Assembly: GCF_002906155.1 (NCBI RefSeq)
Contig: NZ_MUJK01000002.1
Span: 558,001 to 622,000, forward strand
Source of the DNA: Pseudomonas laurylsulfativorans
GTDB taxonomy: Bacteria > Pseudomonadota > Gammaproteobacteria > Pseudomonadales > Pseudomonadaceae
Length of the DNA stretch: 64,000 nt
Reading direction: 5' to 3'
Under the pieces are notes generated by a model. The model searched no databases. It was not told the DNA's origin and saw nothing but the letters and a program-made list of their open reading frames with translations. This document shows, one piece after another, positions 1 through 9,485 of this stretch (positions within the stretch are counted from its first letter, which is position 1; each line of letters opens with the position of its first letter). The translations under genes and the position numbers were made by a program.

Positions 1-2
1 GC

Positions 3-623
<621 letters not shown>

Positions 624-641
624 GGCGCTCGCGGCGATGGC

Positions 642-672
642 AAAAAAACCCCGACTGGTTCGGGGTTTTTTG
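642..672 (+). terminator. Rho-independent terminator of rpoS
   Basis: A-tract, then CCCCGA, a short loop, TCGGGG and a T-tract, starting about 18 bases after the rpoS stop codon. It separates rpoS from the rsmZ transcription unit. Confidence 0.9.
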
Positions 673-718
673 TTACCTGGGCTCTGGTACGGGTCAGCTC
701 GCAATATTGGTTTCCTGC

Positions 719-736
719 TGTAAGCCTTGGCTTACT
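719..736 (+). promoter_or_regulatory. GacA upstream activating site of rsmZ
   Basis: TGTAAG-CCTTGG-CTTACT matches the GacA box TGTAAG-N6-CTTACA at all but the last base. It lies about 170-190 bases upstream of the inferred rsmZ start, the distance known for rsmZ of fluorescent pseudomonads. GacA binding here makes rsmZ transcription dependent on the GacS/GacA two-component system. Confidence 0.9.
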
Positions 737-908
737 CTTGCGTAGGTGTTCGTTATTTTTACACCCTGCCAGTCGCCCATGTTGTGCGTTTTTTGTCTGC
801 ATCTTTATGATTTATATGGCTATTTTTTATTGTTGATGAGATGTGACAGTTAGATTTTGCGCCAAAGGGCGATTGATCGTGTGGGGAAAAACTCTAGTAT
901 TCAGCTGG

Positions 909-1039
909 TGTCGACGGATAGACGCACCCTTCAAGGATGAAGGGGAATGGACATCGCAGGATGCGATTCATCAGGATGATGAAAAGGAACACAGGGAATA
1001 GGGAAAAAATGTGGGCGGGTCAAACCGCCCCTTTTTTTT
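909..1039 (+). ncRNA. rsmZ: RsmZ small regulatory RNA
   Basis: A small RNA of about 130 nt that titrates the translational repressors RsmA/RsmE. I count nine GGA trinucleotides (starting at 916, 935, 944, 949, 959, 974, 986, 995 and 1002), several of them in A-N-GGA context, the motif bound by CsrA/RsmA proteins. The transcript start is inferred at TGTCGACGGA (909) because known rsmZ RNAs begin this way; a -10-like TAGTAT sits at 895-900. The RNA ends with a GGCGGG / CCGCCC hairpin (about 1013-1031) and eight T residues. Its place between rpoS and fdxA is the conserved rsmZ locus. Confidence 0.93.
1013..1039 (+). terminator. Intrinsic terminator of rsmZ
   Basis: GGGCGG, loop TCAAA, CCGCCC, then a run of T. 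It forms the 3' end of the RsmZ RNA. Confidence 0.9.
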
Positions 1040-1053
1040 ACCCGCAGAAAAGC

Positions 1054-1079
1054 AAAAAGGCCCTTGTGGGGCCTTTTTC
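1054..1079 (-). terminator. Terminator of fdxA
   Basis: AAAAAGGCCC, loop TTGTG, GGGCCTTTTT. It is symmetric and can work in both directions; on the minus strand it lies just after the fdxA stop codon. Confidence 0.8.
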
Positions 1080-1095
1080 GCGAACGCGGGGGTAA

Positions 1096-1419
1096 TCAGC
1101 GTTCGAGATCTGCGATCTTGCCTGGCTTGCCATCCCATTCTGCGGAATCAGGCATTGGATCTTTGCGTTCGGTGATGTTCGGCCAGATATCGGCCAACTC
1201 AGCGTTCAGCTCGATGAAGTTTTCCATGCCGGCAGGAACCTCATCTTCGGAGAAGATAGCCACGGCAGGGCATTCAGGTTCGCACAGCGCGCAATCGATG
1301 CACTCATCCGGGTGAATCACCAGGAAATTCGGGCCTTCGTAAAAGCAGTCCACCGGACAGACTTCTACGCAGTCGGTGTACTTGCACTTGATGCAGTTGT
1401 CGGTGACGACGAAGGTCAT
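1096..1419 (-). CDS. fdxA: Ferredoxin FdxA (7Fe-8S type)
   Basis: Cytoplasmic electron carrier of 107 residues, the usual length for the Azotobacter FdI-like 7Fe ferredoxins. The first cluster ligands lie in the N-terminal part (Cys9, 17, 21, 25 region, typical of a 3Fe-4S site plus one ligand for the second cluster), and Cys40, 43, 46 and 50 (C-x2-C-x2-C-x3-C) form the 4Fe-4S site. The C-terminal extension beyond residue 60 is typical of this family. The redox partner cannot be told from the sequence; the NADP reductase fpr at 13432 is one candidate. The gene is transcribed on its own, after mutS. Confidence 0.96.
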   Translation of the reverse strand: MTFVVTDNCIKCKYTDCVEVCPVDCFYEGPNFLVIHPDECIDCALCEPECPAVAIFSEDEVPAGMENFIELNAELADIWPNITERKDPMPDSAEWDGKPGKIADLER

Positions 1420-1561
1420 TTCTAATTTTCTCCTCAGGCGCGGCTTGCTGCGCCCCTTCTCGTAGGGGTCGCCAGGTTCGGGAGCGATAGTCTGCTGGCC
1501 AGGCTATTAGCCAGCAGCATCCCAAACCGCGCGAGATTCTAACAGCTTGCAAGCCGCTGCG

Positions 1562-4141
1562 TTAGATCCGTGTCTTTAGTGTATAGAGCATTTCGAGAGC
1601 ACGACGTGGCGTCATGTCATCCAGATCAAGTTTGGCCAGGTCTTCCAGCACCGGATGCGGCAGGCTGGCAAACATGTCGCTTTGCTGCGGAGCAGCCGGT
1701 TTGCCCTTGGCGGGCGCAGGCACCTCATGGGGCAGGGCGGTGTCTTCCAGACGGCTCAAATGCTCCCGGGCACGGGTGATCACTTCACTCGGTACGCCTG
1801 CCAACTGCGCAACGGCCAGTCCGTAACTCTGGCTGGCAGGTCCGGGCAGCACGTGGTGCAGGAACACGATGCGCTCGTTGTGCTCGGTGGCGTTGAGATG
1901 CACGTTGGCTACCAGCGGCTGGGCCTCCGGCAGGACAGTCAGTTCGAAATAGTGGGTGGCGAACAGCGTGTAGGCACGCAGATGCGCCAGGCGCTCGGCC
2001 GCCGCCCATGCCAGCGACAGACCGTCGAAGGTGCTGGTACCGCGCCCGACTTCGTCCATCAGCACCAGGCTGCGCTCGGTGGCGTTGTGCAGAATGTTCG
2101 CGGTTTCACTCATCTCCACCATAAAAGTGGAACGCCCACCGGCCAGGTCATCGCTTGAACCGATCCGGGTAAAGATGCGGTCGACCAGCGACAGTTCGCA
2201 ACTGGCTGCCGGTACGAAGCTGCCGATATGAGCCAGGAGCACAATCAATGCGGTCTGACGCATGTAGGTGGATTTACCGCCCATGTTCGGACCGGTGATT
2301 ACCAGCATGCGCGTGTTGTCGTCCAGACTCAGGTCGTTGGCCACGAATGGCGTGGTCAGCACTTGCTCGACCACCGGGTGGCGGCCCTGGCTGATGCGCA
2401 TGCACGGTTCGCTGACGAAGCGTGGGCAGTTCAGGTCGAGGTTCAGCGCACGTTCGGCCAGGTTGCTCAAGACGTCCAGTTCGGCGAGGGCGCCGGCGGT
2501 GTCCTGCAGTGGTGGCAGTTGGCTGATCAGGTCTTCGAGCAGCGCTTCATAAAGCATCTTCTCGCGGGCCAGGGCGCGGCTCTTGGCTGACAAAGCCTTG
2601 TCTTCGAACGCCTTGAGTTCCGGTGTAATGAAGCGCTCGGCGCCTTTGAGCGTCTGGCGGCGAACATAGTCGGCAGGTGCCGATTCCGCCTGCTTGCTTG
2701 GCAGTTCGATGAAGTAACCGTGGATGCGGTTGTAACCGACCTTCAAGTGCGACAGGCCAGTGCGGGCCTTTTCCCGTGCTTCGAGGTCGATCAGGAATTG
2801 CCCGGCGTTTTCGCTGAGCGACTGCAACTCGTCGAGTTCGCTGTCGTAGCCGGTTTTCAGCACGCCGCCGTCACGAATGACTGCGGGCGGGTTGTCGATG
2901 ATTGCTTTTTCCAGGAGTGCCGCCAGTTCCGGGTAGGTGCTGGTGATGGTGGCGAGTTGCTGGAGGTGTGGGGCTTCGAGCTCCGTCATTGCCACTTGCA
3001 GTTCGGGCAGTGCGCCCAGGGCGTCACGCAAACGGGCGAGGTCGCGCGGACGGGCATTGCGCAGGCCGATCCGCGCAAGAATCCGCTCGATGTCGCCGAT
3101 CTCCTTGAGCTGCGGTTGCAGTCTTTCAAAGCGGTAACCGTCGAGCAGGCAAGTGATCGAAGTCTGGCGCGCCAACAGCACCGTCAAATCCCGTAACGGG
3201 CGATTCAGCCAGCGGGTCAGCAGGCGGCTGCCCATGGCGGTCTGGCAGCGGTCCACCACCGATTGCAGGGTGTTGTCGCGGCCCCCGGCCAAGTTGGTAT
3301 CGAGTTCCAGGTTGCGACGACTGGCGCCATCAAGCACCACGGTGTCGTCCAGGCGCTCATGACGCAGGCTGCGCAAATGGGGCAGGGCGGTCCGTTGGGT
3401 TTCCTTGGCGTAGGCCAGCAGGCAGCCGGCGGCGCCGATCGCCAGGGTCAGGTTTTCGCATCCAAAGCCCTTGAGATCCTGGGTCGAGAATTGCTGGCAC
3501 AGGCTTTTGAGCGCCGAATCGCGTTCGAAATCCCACGGCGCACGGCGACGCACACCGCGGCGCTTTTCCGCCGGCAGATCCTTGGGCCAGTCATCCGGGA
3601 TCAGCAGTTCCACCGGGTTGACCCGCTCCAGTTCCGCCAACAGGTTTTCCCAACCCTTGATTTCCAGCACGCTGAAGTTGCCGCTGGTGATGTCCAGTAC
3701 CGCCAGACCAAACAGGCGCTCATCACCCAAAACGGCGGCGATCAGGTTGTCGCGACGCTCATCCAGCAGCGCCTCGTCACTCACGGTGCCCGGCGTGATG
3801 ATGCGCACGACCTGCCGCTCCACCGGCCCTTTGCTGGTGGCCGGGTCGCCGACCTGCTCGCAGATCACCACCGACTCGCCCAGCTTCACCAATTTTGCCA
3901 GGTAACCCTCGGCGGCATGGTAAGGAATCCCGCACATCGGAATTGCCTGCCCGGCCGACTGCCCGCGGGCGGTCAGCGTGATGTCGAGCAACTTCGCGGC
4001 CTTCTTCGCGTCTTCGTAGAAGATCTCGTAGAAGTCGCCCATGCGGTAGAACATCAACTGGTCCGGGTGCTGGTTTTTCAGGCGCCAGTACTGCTGCATC
4101 ATGGGGGTGTGGGAGGACAGGTCGGAGACGGCTTTATTCAT
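1562..4141 (-). CDS. mutS: DNA mismatch repair protein MutS
   Basis: Mismatch-recognition ATPase of methyl-independent mismatch repair, 859 residues. The N-terminal mismatch wedge motif F-x-E is present (FYE at residues 37-39), and the C-terminal ABC-type ATPase has the Walker A sequence GPNMGGKST near residue 615 and the [12 protein letters not shown] signature. The frame stays open for 16 more codons to 4189, but homologues begin MNKAxSDLSS, so I chose the ATG at 4141; no strong Shine-Dalgarno decides between them. It is transcribed away from the repressor gene at 4343, leaving a short shared control region. In fluorescens-group genomes mutS forms one border of a common tailocin/prophage site. 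Confidence 0.97.
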   Translation of the reverse strand: MNKAVSDLSSHTPMMQQYWRLKNQHPDQLMFYRMGDFYEIFYEDAKKAAKLLDITLTARGQSAGQAIPMCGIPYHAAEGYLAKLVKLGESVVICEQVGDPATSKGPVERQVVRIITPGTVSDEALLDERRDNLIAAVLGDERLFGLAVLDITSGNFSVLEIKGWENLLAELERVNPVELLIPDDWPKDLPAEKRRGVRRRAPWDFERDSALKSLCQQFSTQDLKGFGCENLTLAIGAAGCLLAYAKETQRTALPHLRSLRHERLDDTVVLDGASRRNLELDTNLAGGRDNTLQSVVDRCQTAMGSRLLTRWLNRPLRDLTVLLARQTSITCLLDGYRFERLQPQLKEIGDIERILARIGLRNARPRDLARLRDALGALPELQVAMTELEAPHLQQLATITSTYPELAALLEKAIIDNPPAVIRDGGVLKTGYDSELDELQSLSENAGQFLIDLEAREKARTGLSHLKVGYNRIHGYFIELPSKQAESAPADYVRRQTLKGAERFITPELKAFEDKALSAKSRALAREKMLYEALLEDLISQLPPLQDTAGALAELDVLSNLAERALNLDLNCPRFVSEPCMRISQGRHPVVEQVLTTPFVANDLSLDDNTRMLVITGPNMGGKSTYMRQTALIVLLAHIGSFVPAASCELSLVDRIFTRIGSSDDLAGGRSTFMVEMSETANILHNATERSLVLMDEVGRGTSTFDGLSLAWAAAERLAHLRAYTLFATHYFELTVLPEAQPLVANVHLNATEHNERIVFLHHVLPGPASQSYGLAVAQLAGVPSEVITRAREHLSRLEDTALPHEVPAPAKGKPAAPQQSDMFASLPHPVLEDLAKLDLDDMTPRRALEMLYTLKTRI

Positions 4142-4288
4142 CGGATTGTCAGGAAGCTCGTTGAAGGAGGTGGGGCAAAAGCGGGGCAATGGACGGGCTT
4201 TTCCGCGATGGGCGCAAGGTTACCATGGGCGCTCTACCTGACGCAGGCACCACGGTCGGGCGACATCTTTTACGATGCCCAAATCATG

Positions 4289-4306
4289 TTATGCATCGAT
4301 TATGCA
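4289..4306. promoter_or_regulatory. Putative operator of the LexA-like repressor, upstream copy
   Basis: TTATGCATCGATTATGCA contains the inverted repeat TGCAT-N5-ATGCA (4292-4306). It lies 37 bases before the repressor start codon. The 12-mer TTATGCAT(C/T)GAT recurs at 5188 before the holin-like gene, so both promoters may be controlled by the same repressor. That role is inferred; no footprint data are visible. Confidence 0.6.
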
Positions 4307-4342
4307 ATTCGGCATTTGTCTTCTTCGAAAAGAACAAGCACT

Positions 4343-5086
4343 ATGCGTGTTATGCAAAAACGCAACGTATCAACTGTCTTAAGAGCATTGCTCGATCAGC
4401 ACGGGATCTCCCCCACGGAGCTTCACCGTCGTACCGGCGTGCCTCAATCCACGCTCTCGCGCATTCTCAGCGGGAAGATCGTCGATCCTTCAGATAGGCA
4501 CATTTCGAAAATTGCCGACTATTTTTCCGTGAGCACCGACCAGTTGCGAGGTCGCGCAGACGTCACGCTCACCACCAATGCAGGGCGTGCCCAGATCCAT
4601 TCTGAACTCAAGGATATAAGTCTGTGGGATGACGATACCCCTGTCGAAGATGATGAGGTGTCGGTTCCTTTTCTTCGCGAGGTTGAGTTGGCCGCAGGGT
4701 CGGGAAGATTTGTTATCGAGGAGAGCGAGCGCTCTATCCTGCGCTTCGGAAAGCGTAGCCTGCGTCATAATGGCGTGCAGTTCGACCAGGCAAAATGCGT
4801 GACAGTGCGGGGCAACAGCATGTTGCCGGTACTGCGCGATGGCGCCACGGTCGGGGTCAATGCCGGCAAGTGCGGCATTGGCGATATCGTTGACGGGGAC
4901 CTTTATGCAATCAATCACAATGGCCAATTGCGGGTGAAGCAGCTGTATCGCCTGCCGACCGGGATTCGCCTGCGCAGCTTCAATCGTGACGAACATCCGG
5001 ACGAAGATTACACCTTTCAGGACATCCAGGAGGAGCCGATTGTTATCCTCGGGCATGTCTTCTGGTGGGGTATGTACGCCCGTTAA
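4343..5086 (+). CDS. LexA-like (PrtR-type) self-cleaving transcriptional repressor
   Basis: Phage-type repressor of 247 residues. An N-terminal helix-turn-helix (residues about 10-70, TELHRRTGVPQSTLSRILSG) is followed by an acidic linker and an S24 peptidase domain. The self-cleavage elements are complete: Ala118-Gly119 scissile bond in ELAAGSG, nucleophile Ser159 in GNSMLP, and general base Lys199 in LRVKQL. It should therefore lose repression when RecA is activated, as PrtR and CI-like repressors do. The open frame extends far upstream, but only because it runs antisense through mutS; the ATG at 4343 begins the conserved part (ATG 4352 is an alternative). Inference: it is the control gene left from a tailocin cluster and likely regulates itself and the gene at 5263. 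Confidence 0.88.
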   Translation: MRVMQKRNVSTVLRALLDQHGISPTELHRRTGVPQSTLSRILSGKIVDPSDRHISKIADYFSVSTDQLRGRADVTLTTNAGRAQIHSELKDISLWDDDTPVEDDEVSVPFLREVELAAGSGRFVIEESERSILRFGKRSLRHNGVQFDQAKCVTVRGNSMLPVLRDGATVGVNAGKCGIGDIVDGDLYAINHNGQLRVKQLYRLPTGIRLRSFNRDEHPDEDYTFQDIQEEPIVILGHVFWWGMYAR

Positions 5087-5103
5087 TACCCTCGCGTTCA
5101 GAT

Positions 5104-5134
5104 AAAACCCGCTTGTCGAGCGGGTTTTTTTTTT
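5104..5134 (+). terminator. Terminator of the repressor gene
   Basis: AAAACCCGCT, loop, AGCGGGTTTT with a long T-tract, just after the repressor stop codon. Confidence 0.9.
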
Positions 5135-5175
5135 CGTGTGCTGAAAGCATTGGATTGTCTTTTTTGATGCGTTTG

Positions 5176-5204
5176 TGCATTGACTAATTATGCATTGATG
5201 CATA
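5176..5204. promoter_or_regulatory. Putative repressor operator upstream of the holin-like gene
   Basis: Three TGCAT/ATGCA half-sites lie in 29 bases: TGCAT at 5176-5180 and the inverted repeat ATGCA-TTGA-TGCAT at 5190-5203. The stretch TTATGCATTGAT (5188-5199) repeats the sequence found upstream of the repressor at 4289-4300 with one change. I infer binding by the LexA-like repressor encoded just upstream. Confidence 0.6.
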
Positions 5205-5262
5205 CTCTCGCTGCTTGTTCATTCAAGACCGCGGTGTGACCGTTCACTCAAGGAGGCATGAA

Positions 5263-5604
5263 ATGACCGCTGAGCAATATGCGTTGCTGGACATGCCTCT
5301 TTGGCTGCTCATTCTCTTGCCAGCTCTCGGTGGTGTTGCCGGTGAAATGTGGCGTGCCGACAAAGACGGCGTTCGTGGCTGGCCCCTTGTCCGGCGCCTG
5401 TGCCTGCGGTCTGGCTCAAGCATGATCTGCGGCGCCTCGGCCATCATGCTGCTGCATGCCGCCAATGTTTCCATTTGGGCTGCTTGTGCGGGTGGATGTT
5501 TAGCGGCGATGGCCGGGACAGACGTAGTTCTCGGGTTATATGAACGTTGGGCAGCCAAGCGCCTGGGGATCGGTAATGCCCTGTCCGGTGACGTCCAAGA
5601 TTGA
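5263..5604 (+). CDS. Holin-like small membrane protein of a tailocin remnant
   Basis: A 113-residue protein with a hydrophobic segment at about residues 10-28 (PLWLLILLPALGGVAGEMW) and a longer hydrophobic stretch at about 48-90 that can hold two more helices, the layout of class I phage holins. A strong AAGGAGG lies at 5250-5256, seven bases before the ATG at 5263; the ATG at 5258 is out of frame. Such holins form the first structural gene of mutS-cinA tailocin clusters, where they release the particles by opening the inner membrane. Here no endolysin, spanin or tail gene follows, so its present use is unknown. The assignment as holin rests on topology and context rather than on catalytic motifs. 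Confidence 0.75.
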   Translation: MTAEQYALLDMPLWLLILLPALGGVAGEMWRADKDGVRGWPLVRRLCLRSGSSMICGASAIMLLHAANVSIWAACAGGCLAAMAGTDVVLGLYERWAAKRLGIGNALSGDVQD

Positions 5605-5715
5605 TTCCCCGACAGGCCTTTTCCAGAGCCTCTGGTTCTTTGCATTTTGATCACTCCAGTCGCTTGCAAGTGTGGTCTGCTCGTGTACGGTTAACCCATA
5701 CCGCCCCATCAGGAG

Positions 5716-6222
5716 ATGACTGTGAAAGTAATCACCCAGCTCGCCGCTGACCTTGGCAGGCAATTGCAGATTCTCAATGCCCATGTTTCCACGGCCGAGT
5801 CCTGTACGGGAGGCGGGATCGCCGAGGCGATCACACGAATTCCGGGCAGCTCGGCGTGGTTCGAGGCTGGTTATGTCACCTACTCCAATCTGCAGAAGAA
5901 CCTGCAACTGGATGTCCCGGTGGAGTTGTTCACCAAGGTGGGGGCGGTCAGTCACGAGGTGGTCGAAGCGATGGCCAAGGGCGCGCAGGAGAAAAGTCGC
6001 GCGTATTTTTCCGTGGCGGTCAGCGGCGTGGCCGGGCCGGACGGTGGTTCGCCGAGCAAGCCAGTGGGCACGGTATGGTTGGCCTGGGGTGTGGGCGAGC
6101 GAGTGTTCAGCGAGGTGCAACACTTCGCCGGTGACCGCGACGAGGTGCGCCGACAAACGGTGAAGGCCGCGCTAGAGGGGCTGCTGCGGCATACCGCGGC
6201 AGAAATCTCAAATCAGGGGTAG
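5716..6222 (+). CDS. cinA: CinA-family nicotinamide-nucleotide amidohydrolase (PncC-type)
   Basis: Single-domain CinA C-terminal family protein of 168 residues, expected to deamidate nicotinamide mononucleotide to nicotinate mononucleotide in NAD salvage. The family signature [16 protein letters not shown] (near residue 25) with its Ser/Cys pair and the [11 protein letters not shown] loop are present. The larger CinA proteins carry an extra MoaB-like domain, which is absent. Start: ATG 5716 directly abuts AGGAG (5711-5715), which is too close for good initiation; the in-frame GTG at 5722 has a six-base spacing and could be the true start. It lies immediately before recA, the conserved order cinA-recA-recX, and is the right border of the tailocin site. 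Confidence 0.92.
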   Translation: MTVKVITQLAADLGRQLQILNAHVSTAESCTGGGIAEAITRIPGSSAWFEAGYVTYSNLQKNLQLDVPVELFTKVGAVSHEVVEAMAKGAQEKSRAYFSVAVSGVAGPDGGSPSKPVGTVWLAWGVGERVFSEVQHFAGDRDEVRRQTVKAALEGLLRHTAAEISNQG

Positions 6223-6249
6223 GCGATCCGGAATCGCTGTGGAATAATA

Positions 6250-6265
6250 CTGGCTACTTATACAG
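6250..6265 (+). promoter_or_regulatory. LexA (SOS) box of recA
   Basis: CTGGCTACTTATACAG fits CTG-N10-CAG and is close to the consensus. It lies 40 bases before the recA start codon, so LexA should repress recA until DNA damage. Confidence 0.9.
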
Positions 6266-6305
6266 GTGTTGGCCGTCAGGCCTTATTGATTACGTGAGGA
6301 CTTTA

Positions 6306-7364
6306 ATGGACGACAACAAGAAGAAAGCCTTGGCTGCGGCCCTGGGTCAGATCGAACGTCAATTCGGCAAGGGTGCCGTAATGCGTATGGGCGATCAGGA
6401 CCGTCAGGCGATCCCGGCCATCTCCACTGGCTCTCTGGGTCTGGACATCGCTCTCGGCATCGGCGGTCTGCCAAAAGGCCGTATTGTTGAAATCTACGGT
6501 CCTGAGTCTTCCGGTAAAACCACGCTGACCTTGTCCGTGATCGCTCAGGCTCAAAAAGCCGGCGCGACCTGCGCATTCGTCGACGCCGAACACGCCCTCG
6601 ACCCTGAGTACGCCGGTAAGCTGGGTGTCAATGTCGACGACCTGCTGGTTTCCCAGCCGGACACCGGCGAGCAGGCCCTGGAAATCACCGACATGCTGGT
6701 GCGTTCCAACGCGGTTGACGTGATCATCGTCGACTCCGTGGCCGCCCTGGTGCCAAAGGCTGAAATCGAAGGCGAAATGGGTGACATGCACGTGGGCCTG
6801 CAAGCCCGTCTGATGTCCCAGGCGCTGCGTAAAATCACCGGTAACATCAAGAACGCCAACTGCCTGGTGATCTTCATCAACCAGATCCGCATGAAAATCG
6901 GTGTGATGTTCGGTAGCCCGGAAACCACCACCGGTGGTAACGCACTGAAGTTCTACGCATCTGTTCGTCTGGATATCCGTCGTACTGGCGCGGTGAAAGA
7001 AGGTGATGAAGTCGTCGGTAGCGAAACCCGCGTCAAGGTTGTGAAGAACAAGGTGGCTTCGCCGTTCCGTCAGGCCGAGTTCCAGATTCTTTACGGCAAG
7101 GGCATCTACCTCAACGGTGAGATGATCGACCTTGGTGTTCTGCACGGTTTCGTAGAGAAGTCCGGCGCCTGGTATGCCTATGAAGGCACCAAGATCGGTC
7201 AGGGCAAGGCCAACTCTGCCAAGTTCCTGGCAGACAATCCGGAAGTCGCGGCAAAGCTGGAGAAACAACTGCGTGACAAGCTGCTGTCGCCTTCGTCGGT
7301 GGCAGACGCCAAAGCTTCTGCGGTCAAAGAGACCGAAGACGACCTGGCTGACGCTGATATCTGA
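6306..7364 (+). CDS. recA: Recombinase RecA
   Basis: DNA-dependent ATPase of 352 residues for homologous recombination and SOS induction through LexA self-cleavage. Walker A GPESSGKT is at residues 65-72, and the DNA-binding loop region ([15 protein letters not shown] and [20 protein letters not shown]) is intact. The frame opens at 6294, but ATG 6306 begins the conserved MDDNKKKAL and has GTGAGGA upstream. A LexA box lies in the promoter. RecA should also trigger cleavage of the LexA-like repressor at 4343. recX follows after eight bases, so the two are cotranscribed. Confidence 0.99.
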   Translation: MDDNKKKALAAALGQIERQFGKGAVMRMGDQDRQAIPAISTGSLGLDIALGIGGLPKGRIVEIYGPESSGKTTLTLSVIAQAQKAGATCAFVDAEHALDPEYAGKLGVNVDDLLVSQPDTGEQALEITDMLVRSNAVDVIIVDSVAALVPKAEIEGEMGDMHVGLQARLMSQALRKITGNIKNANCLVIFINQIRMKIGVMFGSPETTTGGNALKFYASVRLDIRRTGAVKEGDEVVGSETRVKVVKNKVASPFRQAEFQILYGKGIYLNGEMIDLGVLHGFVEKSGAWYAYEGTKIGQGKANSAKFLADNPEVAAKLEKQLRDKLLSPSSVADAKASAVKETEDDLADADI

Positions 7365-7372
7365 TCGAAGCG

Positions 7373-7840
7373 ATGACCGTCGTACTCGATACACTCGTCG
7401 CGGTGCGGCGAACCGCAATGGACCTGCTCGCTCGACGCGAGCACGGTCGTGTCGAGCTGACGCGTAAACTGCGTCAGCGCGGCGCCCTCCCTGAAATGAT
7501 CGAAACAGCACTCGACCGGTTGACGGAAGAGGGGTTGTTGTCCGAAACCCGTTATCTCGAAAGTTTCGTTTCCTACCGCGCCCGTTCCGGTTACGGTCCT
7601 TTACGCATTCGTGAAGAGCTGGGCCAGCGTGGCTTGCAGCGCAGCGATATTGAACTCGCCCTGCGTGAGAGCGGTATCGACTGGCAGGAGCAACTGGCCG
7701 ATACCTGGCGACGCAAGTTCTCCGGGCAATTGCCGGCGGACGTCCGGGAGCGAGCCAAGCAGGGCAGGTTCCTGGCGTATCGGGGATACTCCATGGAAAT
7801 GATCAACCGCCTGTTCAGCGGGCGAGGGATGGACGATTGA
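7373..7840 (+). CDS. recX: Regulatory protein RecX
   Basis: Inhibitor of RecA filament extension, 155 residues, the usual length. It is built from three-helix repeats; the typical RxxxREL-like segment ([14 protein letters not shown]) lies near residue 75. It starts eight bases after recA, so it shares the SOS-controlled transcript and gives negative feedback on RecA. A strong terminator follows the stop codon. Confidence 0.95.
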   Translation: MTVVLDTLVAVRRTAMDLLARREHGRVELTRKLRQRGALPEMIETALDRLTEEGLLSETRYLESFVSYRARSGYGPLRIREELGQRGLQRSDIELALRESGIDWQEQLADTWRRKFSGQLPADVRERAKQGRFLAYRGYSMEMINRLFSGRGMDD

Positions 7841-7844
7841 ACTG

Positions 7845-7880
7845 AAACGGCCCGCTATTTCGATAGCGGGCCGTTTTTTT
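7845..7880 (+). terminator. Terminator of recA-recX
   Basis: AACGGCCCGCTA, loop TTTCGA, TAGCGGGCCGTT and a T-tract. The stem is symmetric and also ends the convergent gene at 7886. Confidence 0.9.
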
Positions 7881-7885
7881 ATGCC

Positions 7886-9004
7886 TCACGTCACCTTTGA
7901 CGTCTCCCGCGTGCGCTGTTGCACCAGGGGTTTTGATTGTGCCCAGTTTTCCGGCAGGTTGATGTAGTCCACAAGCTCGCGCAGGCGGCCGTGATTGCGG
8001 GCGTTGAAGTTGAAGACTAGTCGCGCCAGATGGCTGAACTCGGCTTCATTGTGTTCTTCACCGCTGTAGACATGCTGATGGAAGTGATCGCTCAGGCAAA
8101 GGTCGGCGAAAGCTTCCTGCATATGTTCGAGTGCGTGGTCGCTGAGTGTGTGGTTCATGCGAATCAGGAACTGGTGCTTGAGCCAGCGACTGGAGTGGAA
8201 GTTGCTGTAGAACTGGTTGATGTGCTCTACCGCTTCTTCGACGTTGTAGACCAGTTTCACCAGCTTCATGTCAGTGGGCAGGATGTAGTGGTTTTCCTCC
8301 AGTTGCTGATGAATGAACTCCAGTGCGCCTTGCCAGAATTTGCCGCCCGGCGTGTCCAGTAGCACTACCGGCACCAATGGGCTCTTGCCGGTCTGGATCA
8401 GAGTCAGCACTTCCAGCGCTTCATCCAGGGTACCGAAGCCACCCGGGCACAGCACCAGGGCGTCGGCTTCCTTGACGAAGAACAGCTTGCGGGTGAAGAA
8501 GAAGTGGAAGGGCAGCAGGTTGGTCGTGCCATCGACAGTGGGGTTGGCATGCTGCTCGAAAGGCAGGGTGATGTTGAACCCCAGGCTGTGTGTCAGGCCG
8601 GCTCCCTCGTGGGCGGCGGCCATGATGCCGCCACCGGCGCCGGTAATGACCATCATGTCCGAGCGCGCCAGCGCAGCACCGAGCTCCCGGGCCATGCTGT
8701 AGAGCGGATGTTCCATGGGGGTGCGGGCCGAGCCGAAAACAGTGACCTTGCGTCGGCCCTTGAATTGTTCGAGCACGCGGAAAGCCTGTTCCAGTTCGCG
8801 CAGGGCTTGCAGGGTGATTTTGGCATTCCAGCGGTTGTGGTCTTCCTGGGCCATACGCAGCACGGTCAGGATCATGTCGCGGTAGATCGGGATGTTCGGG
8901 CTGTTGGGTGAAATCAGCTTGAGTTGTTCTTCGACCTTGCTGATGAGGTCGTGGCCGCTTTCTTCAAAATGACGGCTCAGGAGGTCATTCGGTTGGTAAG
9001 GCAT
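7886..9004 (-). CDS. LOG-family protein (TIGR00730-type Rossmann fold)
   Basis: A 372-residue protein with the lysine-decarboxylase-like/LOG fold. The nucleotide-binding segment GSARTP is at residues 91-96, TGAGGGIM at 121-128, and the LOG signature PGGFGTLDE at 187-195. Members cleave nucleoside 5'-monophosphates at the N-glycosidic bond, with AMP, cytokinin monophosphates or pyrimidine/purine nucleotides as substrates depending on the subfamily. This one has about 85 extra N-terminal and about 100 extra C-terminal residues compared with plant-type LOG, resembling PpnN-like long forms; the substrate cannot be told here. It is transcribed alone and converges on recX. Confidence 0.85.
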   Translation of the reverse strand: MPYQPNDLLSRHFEESGHDLISKVEEQLKLISPNSPNIPIYRDMILTVLRMAQEDHNRWNAKITLQALRELEQAFRVLEQFKGRRKVTVFGSARTPMEHPLYSMARELGAALARSDMMVITGAGGGIMAAAHEGAGLTHSLGFNITLPFEQHANPTVDGTTNLLPFHFFFTRKLFFVKEADALVLCPGGFGTLDEALEVLTLIQTGKSPLVPVVLLDTPGGKFWQGALEFIHQQLEENHYILPTDMKLVKLVYNVEEAVEHINQFYSNFHSSRWLKHQFLIRMNHTLSDHALEHMQEAFADLCLSDHFHQHVYSGEEHNEAEFSHLARLVFNFNARNHGRLRELVDYINLPENWAQSKPLVQQRTRETSKVT

Positions 9005-9485
9005 TCAACTTCTCCTTCTGCACAGAACCCTCGGCCCGACAACGTACGTCGGTGCCACGACACTCCATGTGTCGCTGTCTGCCCTGGCCCATGCCTGGGC
9101 GATCTACTTGACCCGAAAGACATCGGATCATCCAAACAGGCTCTGTTTTTCCTTGAATGAAAGAAACGTTCGCATAACACGACAAGCGACGGCCAGCCCC
9201 TTTCCAGCCCTGAAAAAGTGTACGTGGTTACCCTGAAATCTAGACCTTCACAGTGATTTTCGCTGCCTTGATCATTGCGCCACAAAGTCTTTCCTGGCAA
9301 CCGCTTATTGACGATTTGCAAGGTGCTTTCACCACTCGTCTGAACGTCCGTCGCATGTGCTGCACTCTGATTTACTAAGTTACAGGTGTCACACGACAAC
9401 TTTGCGTCTACGGCGGGGCGCACGGTACATGCGTTTTAAGGATTTATCGCTCAAACACGAGTGAAGTGCAGGGAGGCGGGAAACC
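9005..9485. other. Long intergenic region without a clear gene
   Basis: About 480 bases between two divergent genes. No open frame has convincing codon use, the frames seen are short and overlap each other, and I see no strong terminator that would mark a small RNA. It presumably holds the two promoters. Confidence 0.5.

Noticed and set aside
3263..4342. N-terminal 360 codons of the long plus-strand frame that ends with the LexA-like repressor
   Set aside because: This part runs antisense through mutS and has no domain; only the part from 4343 is homologous to repressors.
5258..5260. ATG close to the ribosome-binding site of the holin-like gene
   Set aside because: Out of frame with the open frame; ATG 5263 is in frame and at normal spacing.
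8977..9423. 148-codon minus-strand frame upstream of the LOG gene
   Set aside because: No homology-like pattern, poor codon use and no ribosome-binding site; it overlaps the start of the LOG gene in another frame.
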